From Streptomyces fuscichromogenes (lineage in GTDB: Bacteria > Actinomycetota > Actinomycetes > Streptomycetales > Streptomycetaceae), in assembly GCF_014645815.1 (NCBI RefSeq), contig NZ_BMML01000001.1, forward strand, positions 250,988-314,987: a stretch of 64,000 bases of DNA, in the 5' to 3' direction. How positions within the stretch are numbered: position 1 is the first letter of the stretch; the number at the start of each line of letters is the position of its first letter. The translations under genes and the position numbers were made by a program. The notes beneath the pieces are model-generated. The model searched no databases and was not told where the DNA came from. It was given only the letters and a program-made list of their open reading frames with translations. Positions 57,050 through 64,000 of the stretch are shown one piece after another.

Positions 57050-58861
57050 TCATCCGCGCGTGTCCGCCGGTACGTCTGGTGCGTCCGGTGCGTTCCGTGG
57101 CGTGTCCAGGTGCCGCCGGTGCAGCCGCCTCGGCAGTCCGGGCGCCTCCAGGAACCCCTCCGCGCGCGCCGACGCCAGACCGATGCGCGGCAGGTCCGCG
57201 CTCTTCTCGAAGAGCAGGAACCGGGGTTCCCAGATCGGCCGGTACTTGGCGTTGGCCCGGTACAGGGACTCGATCTGCCACCACCGGGAGAAGAAGCTCA
57301 GCAGGGATCTCCACAGCCGCAGCACCGGCCCCGCGCCGAGCCGCGCACCGCGCTCGAAGACCGAACGGAACATCGCGAAGTTGAGCGAGACCTGCGTGAT
57401 CCGGATCTCCCCGGCCCGCCGCAGCAGTTCGATGACCATGAACTCCATCAGCCCGTTGTCGGAGTCCCGGTCCCGCCGCATGAGGTCCAGGGACAGCCCG
57501 CCCGGCCCCCACGGCACGAAGGACAGCAGCGCCCGCAGCTCACCGTCCGCATCGGTGCACTCCAGCATCACGCACCGTCCGTCCCGGGAGTCGCCGAGCC
57601 GCCCCAGCGCCATGCTGAACCCGCGCTCGGTGGCCCCGTCCCGCCAGTCGTCGGCGCGCCGGACCAGATACGACATCTCGTCCGCCGGGATGTCCTCGTG
57701 GCGGCGGATCCGTACCGCGTACCCCGCCCGCTTCACCCGGTTGTAGGCCTGCCGGACGGTCCGCATCGCCCGCCCCTCCAGCGTGAACTCGGCGACCTCG
57801 ACGATCGCCTCGTCACCGAGTTCCAGCGCGTCCAGACCGTGCCGGGCGTACACGGTCCCGGCCTCCTCGCTCGCCCCCATCACCGCCGGGATCCACCCGT
57901 GCGCCCGCGCCTCGCCGAGCCACGGCGCGATGGCCCCCGGCCAGGCCTCCGGATCGCCGATCGGATCCCCGGAGGCGAGCGACACCCCGCCCAGCACCCG
58001 GTACGCGACCGCCGCCTTCCCGGTCGGCGACCACACGACGCTCTTCTCCCGCCGCAACGCGAAGTACCCGAGCGAGTCCCGCTCGCCGTGCCGTTCCAGC
58101 AGCACCCGCAGCTGCTTCTCGTCGTCCTCGGTGATCGGGTCGACCGCGCGGCGGGAGCGGAAGGCGGCGTAGAAGACGGCGAGCACGAGGAGCGTGCTGA
58201 GCACGTTGATGACGACGTTCACCCAGTTGGGCGGTGCGATGTACGGGAACCGGGAGGGGTCGGCGGCGACCGACACCAGGCGGAGGGTGCCGTAGTGCCA
58301 GCGCTCCAGGAACGTCGAACGCGCGGCGTGCGGCGCCTGGTCGGTGGCGGTCACGAGGAGGGCGGCGAGCAGCGAGGCGACCAGGCCGCCGCCGACCGCG
58401 ACGGTGGCGGCGAGCCGGGGGTTGGAGCGGTCGCCCTTCGCGTAGAACTCCCGCCGTCCGACGAGCAGCGCGCCCACGAAGGCGGCGGTCAGCACGATCG
58501 AGATCCAGTTCTGCGCGTACCGCCGGATCTCCGGGAAGGCCATGGCGAACGCGAACAGCGCCAGGAAGAGGCCGCTCAGCACCAGGTTGAGGATCCACGC
58601 GGCCCGCTTGCGCCGCCGCATCGTGATCGCGAGGAACGCGGTGAACACGCCGGAGGCGAAGCCGGCCGTCAGCAGGTAGGGCGTGAAGAAGTTCTCCTGG
58701 TTGTGCCGCCGCACGTCCTGGCCCAGCGACAGCCACACCGCGCTGAGGAAATTGACGAAGGCGACGGCCCGCAAGTACCACACGGCGAAGGCGGCGGCCC
58801 GCCCGGAAACCCCGCCGCCCCGCCGCTCCGACCCACCCACGGCAATTCGGACATCTCCCAT
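57050..58861 (-). CDS. MprF/LysX-type phosphatidylglycerol lysyltransferase domain protein (DUF2156)
   Basis: A 603-residue protein. The N-terminal half holds about six membrane spans (residues 22-235). The C-terminal half (about 260-600) is a DUF2156 acyltransferase-like domain with GGVSLASGDPIGDPEAWPGA, QAYNRVKRAGYAVRI and SDNGLMEFMVIELL. Relatives transfer lysine or alanine from tRNA to phosphatidylglycerol and flip the product, lowering membrane charge and giving resistance to cationic peptides. No lysyl-tRNA synthetase domain is attached here. The rhomboid-like gene follows after 10 nt. Confidence 0.9.
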   Translation of the reverse strand: MGDVRIAVGGSERRGGGVSGRAAAFAVWYLRAVAFVNFLSAVWLSLGQDVRRHNQENFFTPYLLTAGFASGVFTAFLAITMRRRKRAAWILNLVLSGLFLALFAFAMAFPEIRRYAQNWISIVLTAAFVGALLVGRREFYAKGDRSNPRLAATVAVGGGLVASLLAALLVTATDQAPHAARSTFLERWHYGTLRLVSVAADPSRFPYIAPPNWVNVVINVLSTLLVLAVFYAAFRSRRAVDPITEDDEKQLRVLLERHGERDSLGYFALRREKSVVWSPTGKAAVAYRVLGGVSLASGDPIGDPEAWPGAIAPWLGEARAHGWIPAVMGASEEAGTVYARHGLDALELGDEAIVEVAEFTLEGRAMRTVRQAYNRVKRAGYAVRIRRHEDIPADEMSYLVRRADDWRDGATERGFSMALGRLGDSRDGRCVMLECTDADGELRALLSFVPWGPGGLSLDLMRRDRDSDNGLMEFMVIELLRRAGEIRITQVSLNFAMFRSVFERGARLGAGPVLRLWRSLLSFFSRWWQIESLYRANAKYRPIWEPRFLLFEKSADLPRIGLASARAEGFLEAPGLPRRLHRRHLDTPRNAPDAPDVPADTRG

Positions 58862-58916
58862 GGAGAGCGATCATATGGGCGCCGTCACACCAAACCCCGC
58901 CACACGCACCCTTTTA

Positions 58917-58947
58917 CGGTTCCCCGCGCCCCTGAAGAGGCGCGGGG
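58917..58947 (-). repeat. Dispersed repeat copy 4, acting as cobT terminator
   Basis: CGGTTCCCCGCGCCCCTGAA followed by GAGGCGCGGGG. A 9-bp stem CCCCGCGCC/GGCGCGGGG forms (58922-58930 with 58939-58947), five bases after the cobT stop at 58953. Confidence 0.75.
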
Positions 58948-58952
58948 CCTCT

Positions 58953-60041
58953 TCACTCCGCCGTCTTCTCCTCCGACTCCGGCTTCTCCTCCGACTCCGG
59001 CTTCTCCGGGAGTTCGGCCGCCAGTGCCGCCGCGGCCTGGACCAGGGGGAGGGCGAGGAGCGCGCCGGTGGCCTCGCCGACCTTCACGCCCTGCTCCAGC
59101 AGCGGCTCCAGCGCCATCCGGTCCAGCGCCTTCGCCTGCCCCGGCTCCCCGCTGCCGTGCCCGGCCAGCCACCAGTCCGGCGCCCGGAACGCGATCCGCT
59201 GCGCGACCAGCGCACACGCGGCCACCACCACCCCGTCCAGCACCACCGGCAACTTCCGCACCGCCGCCTGCAACAGGAACCCGGTCAGCGCCGCGAGGTC
59301 GGCCCCGCCGACCGTCGCCAGCAGCTGCAACTGGTCCCCGAGCACCGGCCGTGCCCGCCGCAGCGCATCCCGGATCGCCGCACACTTCCGCATCCACGCG
59401 AGGTCGTCGATGGCGAGCCCGCCCCGCCCGGTCACCACGGACGCGTCCGTCCCGCACAGCGCCGCGACCAGCACGGAGGCCGCCGTGGTGCCGCCGACGC
59501 TGACGTCGCCGAGCACCACCAGATCGGTCCCCGAGTCGGCCTCCTCGTCGGCCAGGGCGACGCCCGCCCGGAAGGCCGCCTCCGCCTCCTCCAGGGTCAG
59601 CGCGTCCTCGATGTCGATACGGCCGCTGCCCCGCCGCACCCGGTGCCGGACGACCTCCTCGGGCAGCGTGTCCGGGTCGCAGTCCAGCGCCATGTCGATG
59701 ATCCGCACGGGCACGCCGAGCCGCCGGGCGAGCACCGCCACCGGGCTCGCGCCCTCCAGGATCGCCCGCACCAGCAGCTCCGCGCTGCCCGCGGGCCGCG
59801 CGGAGACGCCGAGTTCGGCGACGCCGTGGTCGCCGGCGAACAGCAGGACCCGCGGCCGTTCGACCGGTCGTACCGGTACCGAACCCTGTGCGGCGGCCAG
59901 CCACTCACCGAGGTCGTCGAGGCGGCCCAGCGACCCGGGCGGCACGATCAGCCGCTCCCGGCGCGCCTCGGCGTCCCGGCGCACGCCGCCGTCGGGGCGC
60001 TCGATCAGATCGGTGAAGTCGTCGAGATTAAGCGAGCTCAT
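58953..60041 (-). CDS. cobT: Nicotinate-nucleotide-dimethylbenzimidazole phosphoribosyltransferase
   Basis: A 362-residue enzyme that makes alpha-ribazole phosphate for the cobalamin lower ligand. Motifs are LLFAGDHGVAELGVSA, VLGDVSVGGTTAAS and the C-terminal GEATGALLALPLVQAAA with the catalytic glutamate. The tail is a short tandem Glu/Lys/Pro repeat (EKPESE twice). The ATG at 60041 gives the normal N terminus. Long upstream reading in frame crosses the methyltransferase gene and is spurious. Confidence 0.96.
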   Translation of the reverse strand: MSSLNLDDFTDLIERPDGGVRRDAEARRERLIVPPGSLGRLDDLGEWLAAAQGSVPVRPVERPRVLLFAGDHGVAELGVSARPAGSAELLVRAILEGASPVAVLARRLGVPVRIIDMALDCDPDTLPEEVVRHRVRRGSGRIDIEDALTLEEAEAAFRAGVALADEEADSGTDLVVLGDVSVGGTTAASVLVAALCGTDASVVTGRGGLAIDDLAWMRKCAAIRDALRRARPVLGDQLQLLATVGGADLAALTGFLLQAAVRKLPVVLDGVVVAACALVAQRIAFRAPDWWLAGHGSGEPGQAKALDRMALEPLLEQGVKVGEATGALLALPLVQAAAALAAELPEKPESEEKPESEEKTAE

Positions 60042-60191
60042 TCGCCGAACAGTACCGGCACCGAACGAAGGCTTCGGTGCCAGATCGCCACCACACCCGC
60101 ACGGCGTCTTGGCACGCAAGATCGGTATCCCATACGTTCCGGTTTGCAGTGGATTGCGTTCAGGGAGTACAGGGAGCACAGGGAGCCGCCC

Positions 60192-61169
60192 ATGCCGCCG
60201 CCCACACCCGAACTCGCCCCGGGCCCCGGCCGGTTCCACGAACCGCGCCGCGAGGACTGCCCCTGGTGCGGCTCCAGACGCCTGCGCACCCGCCTGCGCA
60301 CGTCCGACCTCCTCCACCACCGGCCGGGCACGTTCACCGTCGACGAGTGCCGGGACTGCGCCCACGCCTTCCAGAACCCCCGGCTCTCCCCGGAGGGCCT
60401 CGCCCGCTACCACCAGGACTTCTACGAGGGCCGCCTGGAGGACTACACCGCCCGCCTGGACCCCACCCGCACCGGCCGCCGCCGGCACCGCGCCGCCGCC
60501 CGCCTGATGCTGGCGCTGCCGGAGCCGGAGAGCTGGCTGGACGTCGGCACCGGCCACGCCCACTTCCCGCGCCAGGCGAAGGAACTCTTCGCCTACACCT
60601 CCTTCGACGGCCTGGACCCGACCCTCCGGGTGGCGCGGGCCCGCGCCGAGGGCCATATCGAAGAGGCCCACTGCGGCTACCTCGCCGCCCCGGAGGTGCT
60701 GGCCCGGCTGCGTGCCCGCTACGACGTCGTCAGCATGCTCCACCATCTCGAACACACCCCCGACCCGCGCGCCGAACTCCGCGCAGCCCTCACGGCGCTG
60801 CGCCCCGGCGGCCATGTCCTGATCGACGTCCCGAACCCGCGCAGCGCCTTCGCCCGGCTCCTCGGCAAGTGGTGGATCCCGCACGGCCAGCCCCGCCACC
60901 TGCACCTGATGCCGCTGGACAACCTCCGGACGGAACTGGAGTCCCAGGGCTGCGAGATCCTCAGAACCGACCGGAGGTCGCCCCACCTGCCGTACGACAT
61001 CTCGGCGGCGGTCGGGCTGGTCCTGGGGCAGGTCCTGCCGAAGCGGTCGCTGCGCGTGGCTGCGCCGCTGGTGGCAGTGGTGGCCATGCTGGACTACGCG
61101 CTGGCCCCTTTGCTGCGCCGTACGCCTTTCTCGAACTCGTACCGGATCGTCGCGAGAAAGGGGCGGTGA
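60192..61169 (+). CDS. Class I SAM-dependent methyltransferase with N-terminal zinc ribbon
   Basis: A 325-residue protein. An N-terminal Cys4-type ribbon (CPWCGS and later CRDC) precedes a methyltransferase domain with motif I SWLDVGTGHAHFPRQAK and the post-motif MLHHLEHTPDPRAEL. The C terminus contains a hydrophobic stretch. It resembles methyltransferases of sugar or small-molecule pathways, but the substrate is unknown. The ATG at 60192 follows GGGAG. It is divergent from cobT. Confidence 0.88.
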   Translation: MPPPTPELAPGPGRFHEPRREDCPWCGSRRLRTRLRTSDLLHHRPGTFTVDECRDCAHAFQNPRLSPEGLARYHQDFYEGRLEDYTARLDPTRTGRRRHRAAARLMLALPEPESWLDVGTGHAHFPRQAKELFAYTSFDGLDPTLRVARARAEGHIEEAHCGYLAAPEVLARLRARYDVVSMLHHLEHTPDPRAELRAALTALRPGGHVLIDVPNPRSAFARLLGKWWIPHGQPRHLHLMPLDNLRTELESQGCEILRTDRRSPHLPYDISAAVGLVLGQVLPKRSLRVAAPLVAVVAMLDYALAPLLRRTPFSNSYRIVARKGR

Positions 61170-61203
61170 CGGCCGTGTTCCGACTGCGAGCCGGTGGGGG
61201 TTG

Positions 61204-61238
61204 ATCGCGCAGTTCCCCGCGCCCCTGAAGGGGCGCTG
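61204..61238. repeat. Dispersed Streptomyces intergenic repeat, copy 5
   Basis: ATCGCGCAGTTCCCCGCGCC followed by CCTGAAGGGGCGCTG. It has the same orientation as the copy at 37201 and lies 34 nt after the methyltransferase stop. Confidence 0.8.
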
Positions 61239-61251
61239 CCCTCGCGTCAGC

Positions 61252-61336
61252 CACATAGCTGCGGGCAGGCGTGCCGCAGGGCGGCACGGGTGGGCGCAGC
61301 GGCACCCGGCAAGCGCCGGTAAGCGTCCCCACCCCC
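61252..61336 (+). repeat. Long dispersed repeat, uninterrupted copy
   Basis: Matches 22493-22604 except that it has AGCGG (61298-61302) where the other copy has the 32-nt palindrome. It lies between the methyltransferase and cobU 3' ends and may act as a terminator. Confidence 0.85.
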
Positions 61337-61344
61337 GCCCCCCA

Positions 61345-62544
61345 CTACCTCAGCACCACCACCTGCCCCGCCACCACCAGCACCACCTGCTCGCACTCGC
61401 CCGCGAACGCCGCGTTCAGACGGCCCAGTTCGTCCCGGTAGCGGCGCCCCGAAGCCGTCGCGGGCACGATTCCCGATCCCACCTCGTTGGAGACCGCGAC
61501 CACCGTCCGCCGAGTCGCCCGTACCGCCTCCGTCAGCTCCCGCGCCCGCTCCCGCAGCGCCTTCTCGCCGCCCGCCGCCCACTCCGTGTCGTCCCACGCC
61601 CCCACCGCGTCCATCGCGTCCGTCAGCCACAGCGACAGACAGTCGATCAGCAACGGCGGCCCGTCCTGCGCCAGCAACGGCACCAGGTCGCACGTCTCCG
61701 TCGTACGCCAGGACCCCGGCCGCCGTTCCCGGTGCACGGCCACCCGCGCCGCCCACTCGGTGTCCCCGCCGCGGGTGCCGCCCGTCGCGACGTACAGGAC
61801 GTCGGGGAAGGACTCCAGCCGCCGTTCGGCCTCCACGGACTTCCCGGACCGCGCCCCGCCCAGCACCAGCGTCCGCCGGGGCACGTCGGGCACGTCCTCG
61901 TACACCCCCACCGTCAGCGTCGTCCCGTCCGGCACCGCCCGCGCCCCGGCCGCCGCCAGCCGCCGCCGCAACTCCGGGCCGGGCGGCACGTCATGCCCGA
62001 GATGGACGGCCACGACATCCGTGGCCGGCCCGACCGAGCCGACCGCCCGCAGCCGCGCCAGCGCGTCCGCCCGGCCGGCCACGTCGAGGAGCACCAGGTC
62101 GTACGAGTCCGCGCTGCCGTTCTCCAGACCGGCCGGTGCCCCGCCCGGCGGCAGGTACAGCAGCCGCTGCCCGTCGGGGCCGGTCACCGCGTACCCGGTG
62201 CCGCCCGCGTCCATCGCCACCGCCCGCACCCGATGCCCCGTCAGCAGCGCCAGCTCCCGCCCGTCCGGCACCCGAGCCGGCTGCGGCAGCCCGGCCGGCA
62301 CCTCGACGGCGGGCCCGTCGTGCGGATGCGACAACAGCACCTGCCGTACGCCCCCGAGGGACCGCCCGGCGCGGGCCGCCGCGAACGCCGCGCCCGGCGT
62401 CAGGTCGAGCAGCAGCGTCCCGTCGACGAGCAGCGCGGTGGCCGCCCGTGCGTCCTCCCCGACGGCACACGCACAGGCCGCACAGGGACAGTCGGGGCGA
62501 GGCAGGCCCTCGGGAGCACCGGTACCGAGCAAAGTCACTTCCAC
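61345..62544 (-). CDS. cobU: Fusion of a metallo-beta-lactamase-like domain and CobU
   Basis: A 399-residue two-domain protein. Residues 1-215 resemble a metallo-beta-lactamase fold (MEVTLLGTGAPEGLPRPDCP). The usual HxHxDH metal motif is degenerate, reading SHPHDGPA. Residues 220-399 are the adenosylcobinamide kinase/guanylyltransferase CobU, with Walker A LGGARSGKSVEAERR, the guanylylated histidine region AVHRERRPGSWRT and LLIDCLSLWLTDAM. It activates cobinamide for CobS. The start is the GTG at 62544. Such fusions occur in Streptomyces, but the job of the first domain is unclear. Confidence 0.93.
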   Translation of the reverse strand: MEVTLLGTGAPEGLPRPDCPCAACACAVGEDARAATALLVDGTLLLDLTPGAAFAAARAGRSLGGVRQVLLSHPHDGPAVEVPAGLPQPARVPDGRELALLTGHRVRAVAMDAGGTGYAVTGPDGQRLLYLPPGGAPAGLENGSADSYDLVLLDVAGRADALARLRAVGSVGPATDVVAVHLGHDVPPGPELRRRLAAAGARAVPDGTTLTVGVYEDVPDVPRRTLVLGGARSGKSVEAERRLESFPDVLYVATGGTRGGDTEWAARVAVHRERRPGSWRTTETCDLVPLLAQDGPPLLIDCLSLWLTDAMDAVGAWDDTEWAAGGEKALRERARELTEAVRATRRTVVAVSNEVGSGIVPATASGRRYRDELGRLNAAFAGECEQVVLVVAGQVVVLR

Positions 62545-62747
62545 GGACCGATTCTCACCCGTCCTGACGGTTCTCGCTCCAGCCGACGCCCCCCCCGCGA
62601 CTCGCCCCGTCAGAGGCGCGGGGCCGTATCAATATGCGGCTCCGCCGCGTGGGCGCGGGCCCCCACCGGCCCGCACATGCCCCGCAACCAGCGGAGTTTT
62701 TCCCGGCGCCCTTATACGATGCACCGGTTGGATCAAAGGAGGCCTAC

Positions 62748-62960
62748 ATGGCGGCATGGACGTGGCGATTCGAGAAGGCCGACGGGACGGAGGTCCAGCC
62801 CGCGGTGGAGCCCGAGGAGTTCACCACCCAGGGCGACGCCGAGTCCTGGATCGGCGAGCAGTGGAAGGAACTGCTGGCCGGCGGCGCCGACCAGGTGCGG
62901 CTCTACGAGGACACCACCGAGATCTACGGCCCGATGAGCCTGCACGCCGCAGAGTCCTGA
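62748..62960 (+). CDS. Small conserved actinobacterial protein
   Basis: A 70-residue acidic protein (MAAWTWRFEKADGTEVQP, then TQGDAESWIGEQWKELLAGG) conserved in Streptomyces. The start is fixed by a near-perfect AAAGGAGG site at 62735-62742, five bases before the ATG. Highly expressed genes have such sites. The function is unknown. It is divergent from cobU with a 203-nt gap and ends 46 nt before the HtrA-like gene's stop. Confidence 0.82.
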   Translation: MAAWTWRFEKADGTEVQPAVEPEEFTTQGDAESWIGEQWKELLAGGADQVRLYEDTTEIYGPMSLHAAES

Positions 62961-63006
62961 AACGCGCCCGGTCCGGGGCGGCCCCACCCGGTCGCCCCGG
63001 ACCGCG

Positions 63007-64000
63007 TCACTGCTCGCCCAGCGTCACATCCACCGTCCGGGCGATGTCGTCCCGGCTGTACGTCACCGTCGTCCGCTGCCCCGGCCGGTCCGAGGCGAGC
63101 GACTCGGCCAGTGAGGTGATGGTGGTGATGTCGTCCGCACCCACCCTGGTGATGATGTCCCCGGGCCGGATGCCCGCCCGGTCGGCCGCGTCGCCCGGCT
63201 TCACGGACACCACGGCCACCCCGGCCGGCTGGTAGTTCACATCGACGACCGTGCGCCCGGTGATGCCGAGCGCGGCCCGCCCCGAGTCGGTGACCTTGCC
63301 CTGCTTGATGATCTGGCCGGCGACCGTCGTCACCATCGACGCCGGGATGGCGAACCCGATCCCCGGTGCCGCGCTGCCGCCGAGCGTGGGGTCGCTCGCG
63401 GCGAGCGTCGGGATGCCGATGACGCGGCCGTCCAGGTCGACCAGGGCGCCGCCGCTGTTGCCGGGGTTGATGGCCGCCGAGGTCTGCACCATGTTCGGGA
63501 TGGTGGCGCCCGTACCGCCGCCCGCGGTGTTCTCGCTGACGGTCCGTCCGGTCGCCGACACGATCCCCTCGGTCACGCTGGACGACAGCCCGAGCGGCGA
63601 TCCCATGGCCAGCGTGATCTGCCCGACCTGCACCTTCCCGGTGTCCCCGAAGCTCGCCGCCTTCAGCCCGTCCGGGACCCTGTCGAGCCTGATGACCGCC
63701 AGGTCCTGCTGCGGGTAGGAGTACACCAGCGTCGCGGTGAGCGGTTCCTCGGTGTTGGCGGTCGTCACCTTGAACGTCTTCTCGTTCCCCACGACGTGCG
63801 CATTGGTGACGATGTGTCCGTTGTCGTCGTAGACCACCCCCGACCCCAGGTCGCTGCTGGCCTGGATCTGCACGACGGACGGCAGGACCTCCTTGATCAC
63901 CTTCTGGTACTGGTTCTGCAGATCGGTCGCCGCCAGGGGAACGGTCCCCACCCGGGCGGTCCGGCCGGCCGAGGCGTCCACGGCCGTGTCGTGCCCGAAG
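63007..64000 (-). CDS. HtrA/DegP-like serine protease with PDZ domain, 5' end cut by the window
   Basis: The visible 331 residues hold a trypsin-like domain with His in VTNAHVVG, Asp in QQDLAVIRL and Ser in INPGNSGGALV. A C-terminal PDZ domain follows (GVAVVSVKPGDAADRAGIRPGDIITRVG). The frame stays open to the window edge (reading FGHDTA before the GTG at 63981), so the true start and the expected membrane anchor or signal lie outside. It should act in envelope protein quality control. Confidence 0.92.
   Translation of the reverse strand, partial: FGHDTAVDASAGRTARVGTVPLAATDLQNQYQKVIKEVLPSVVQIQASSDLGSGVVYDDNGHIVTNAHVVGNEKTFKVTTANTEEPLTATLVYSYPQQDLAVIRLDRVPDGLKAASFGDTGKVQVGQITLAMGSPLGLSSSVTEGIVSATGRTVSENTAGGGTGATIPNMVQTSAAINPGNSGGALVDLDGRVIGIPTLAASDPTLGGSAAPGIGFAIPASMVTTVAGQIIKQGKVTDSGRAALGITGRTVVDVNYQPAGVAVVSVKPGDAADRAGIRPGDIITRVGADDITTITSLAESLASDRPGQRTTVTYSRDDIARTVDVTLGEQ

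Noticed and set aside
54582..62747. Cobalamin riboswitch near the cob genes
   Set aside because: No B12-box-like sequence or suitably long structured leader was recognised upstream of cobS, cobT or cobU. A covariance search would be needed to exclude one.

Overview
The window looks like part of a Streptomyces chromosome, probably the conserved core. The evidence is very high GC with strong third-position GC bias, GTG starts with GGAGG-type ribosome binding sites, a complete whiE-type spore-pigment polyketide cluster, both the GlnA and GSII glutamine synthetases, an AceE/SucB/Lpd block, and dispersed GC-rich palindromic repeats typical of the genus. I see no rRNA, tRNA, CRISPR array, prophage or intact insertion sequence.

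Layout. 1-5.4 kb: a minus-strand group (helical metal-dependent hydrolase, 2Fe-2S/FAD oxidoreductase, TetR regulator), a large membrane-anchored unknown and a small lipoprotein. 5.4-10.2 kb: a secreted DUF1996 protein, a NarL-type two-component pair and a deleted TnpB-like transposase remnant. 10.3-22.5 kb: an epimerase, an orphan winged-helix regulator, glnII, a secreted protein, an ArsC/Spx-like protein, a frameshifted DUF2252 gene, pspAB-htpX, glnA and an RDD protein. glnA and glnII carry matching 38-bp GlnR-type boxes.

22.6-31.9 kb: the spore-pigment locus. A divergent hydroxylase (whiE-VIII type) faces a tightly coupled operon of whiE-I to whiE-VII (unknown/SchA, cupin/SchB, KS-alpha, chain-length factor, ACP, aromatase/cyclase, cyclase). 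Next to it lie a convergent O-methyltransferase and a secreted beta-helix protein. The whole block sits between the RDD gene and the DUF4191 gene, splitting the order glnA-RDD-DUF4191-lipA-lipB that is otherwise conserved in actinobacteria.

32-53.5 kb: lipoate and 2-oxoacid dehydrogenase metabolism (DUF4191, lipA, lipB, aceE, a GntR regulator, sucB with two lipoyl domains, lpd), with the cell-envelope genes marP, an amidase and lspA, plus pepA. LipA and LipB make the lipoyl group that the SucB lipoyl domains carry and Lpd reoxidises. 53.8-64 kb: a GH114-like lipoprotein, the cobalamin lower-ligand genes cobS, cobT and a metallo-beta-lactamase/CobU fusion interleaved with an MprF-like/rhomboid-like membrane pair, a methyltransferase, and an HtrA-like protease cut by the window edge.

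The most notable structures are the whiE block inside the glnA-lipA neighbourhood; a 32-nt palindromic element found both inside another repeat and in frame inside lipB; a 142-nt tail-to-tail overlap of two membrane-protein genes; and a perfect palindrome over the probable aceE promoter. All function calls come from reading the sequence and family knowledge. No database search was run.
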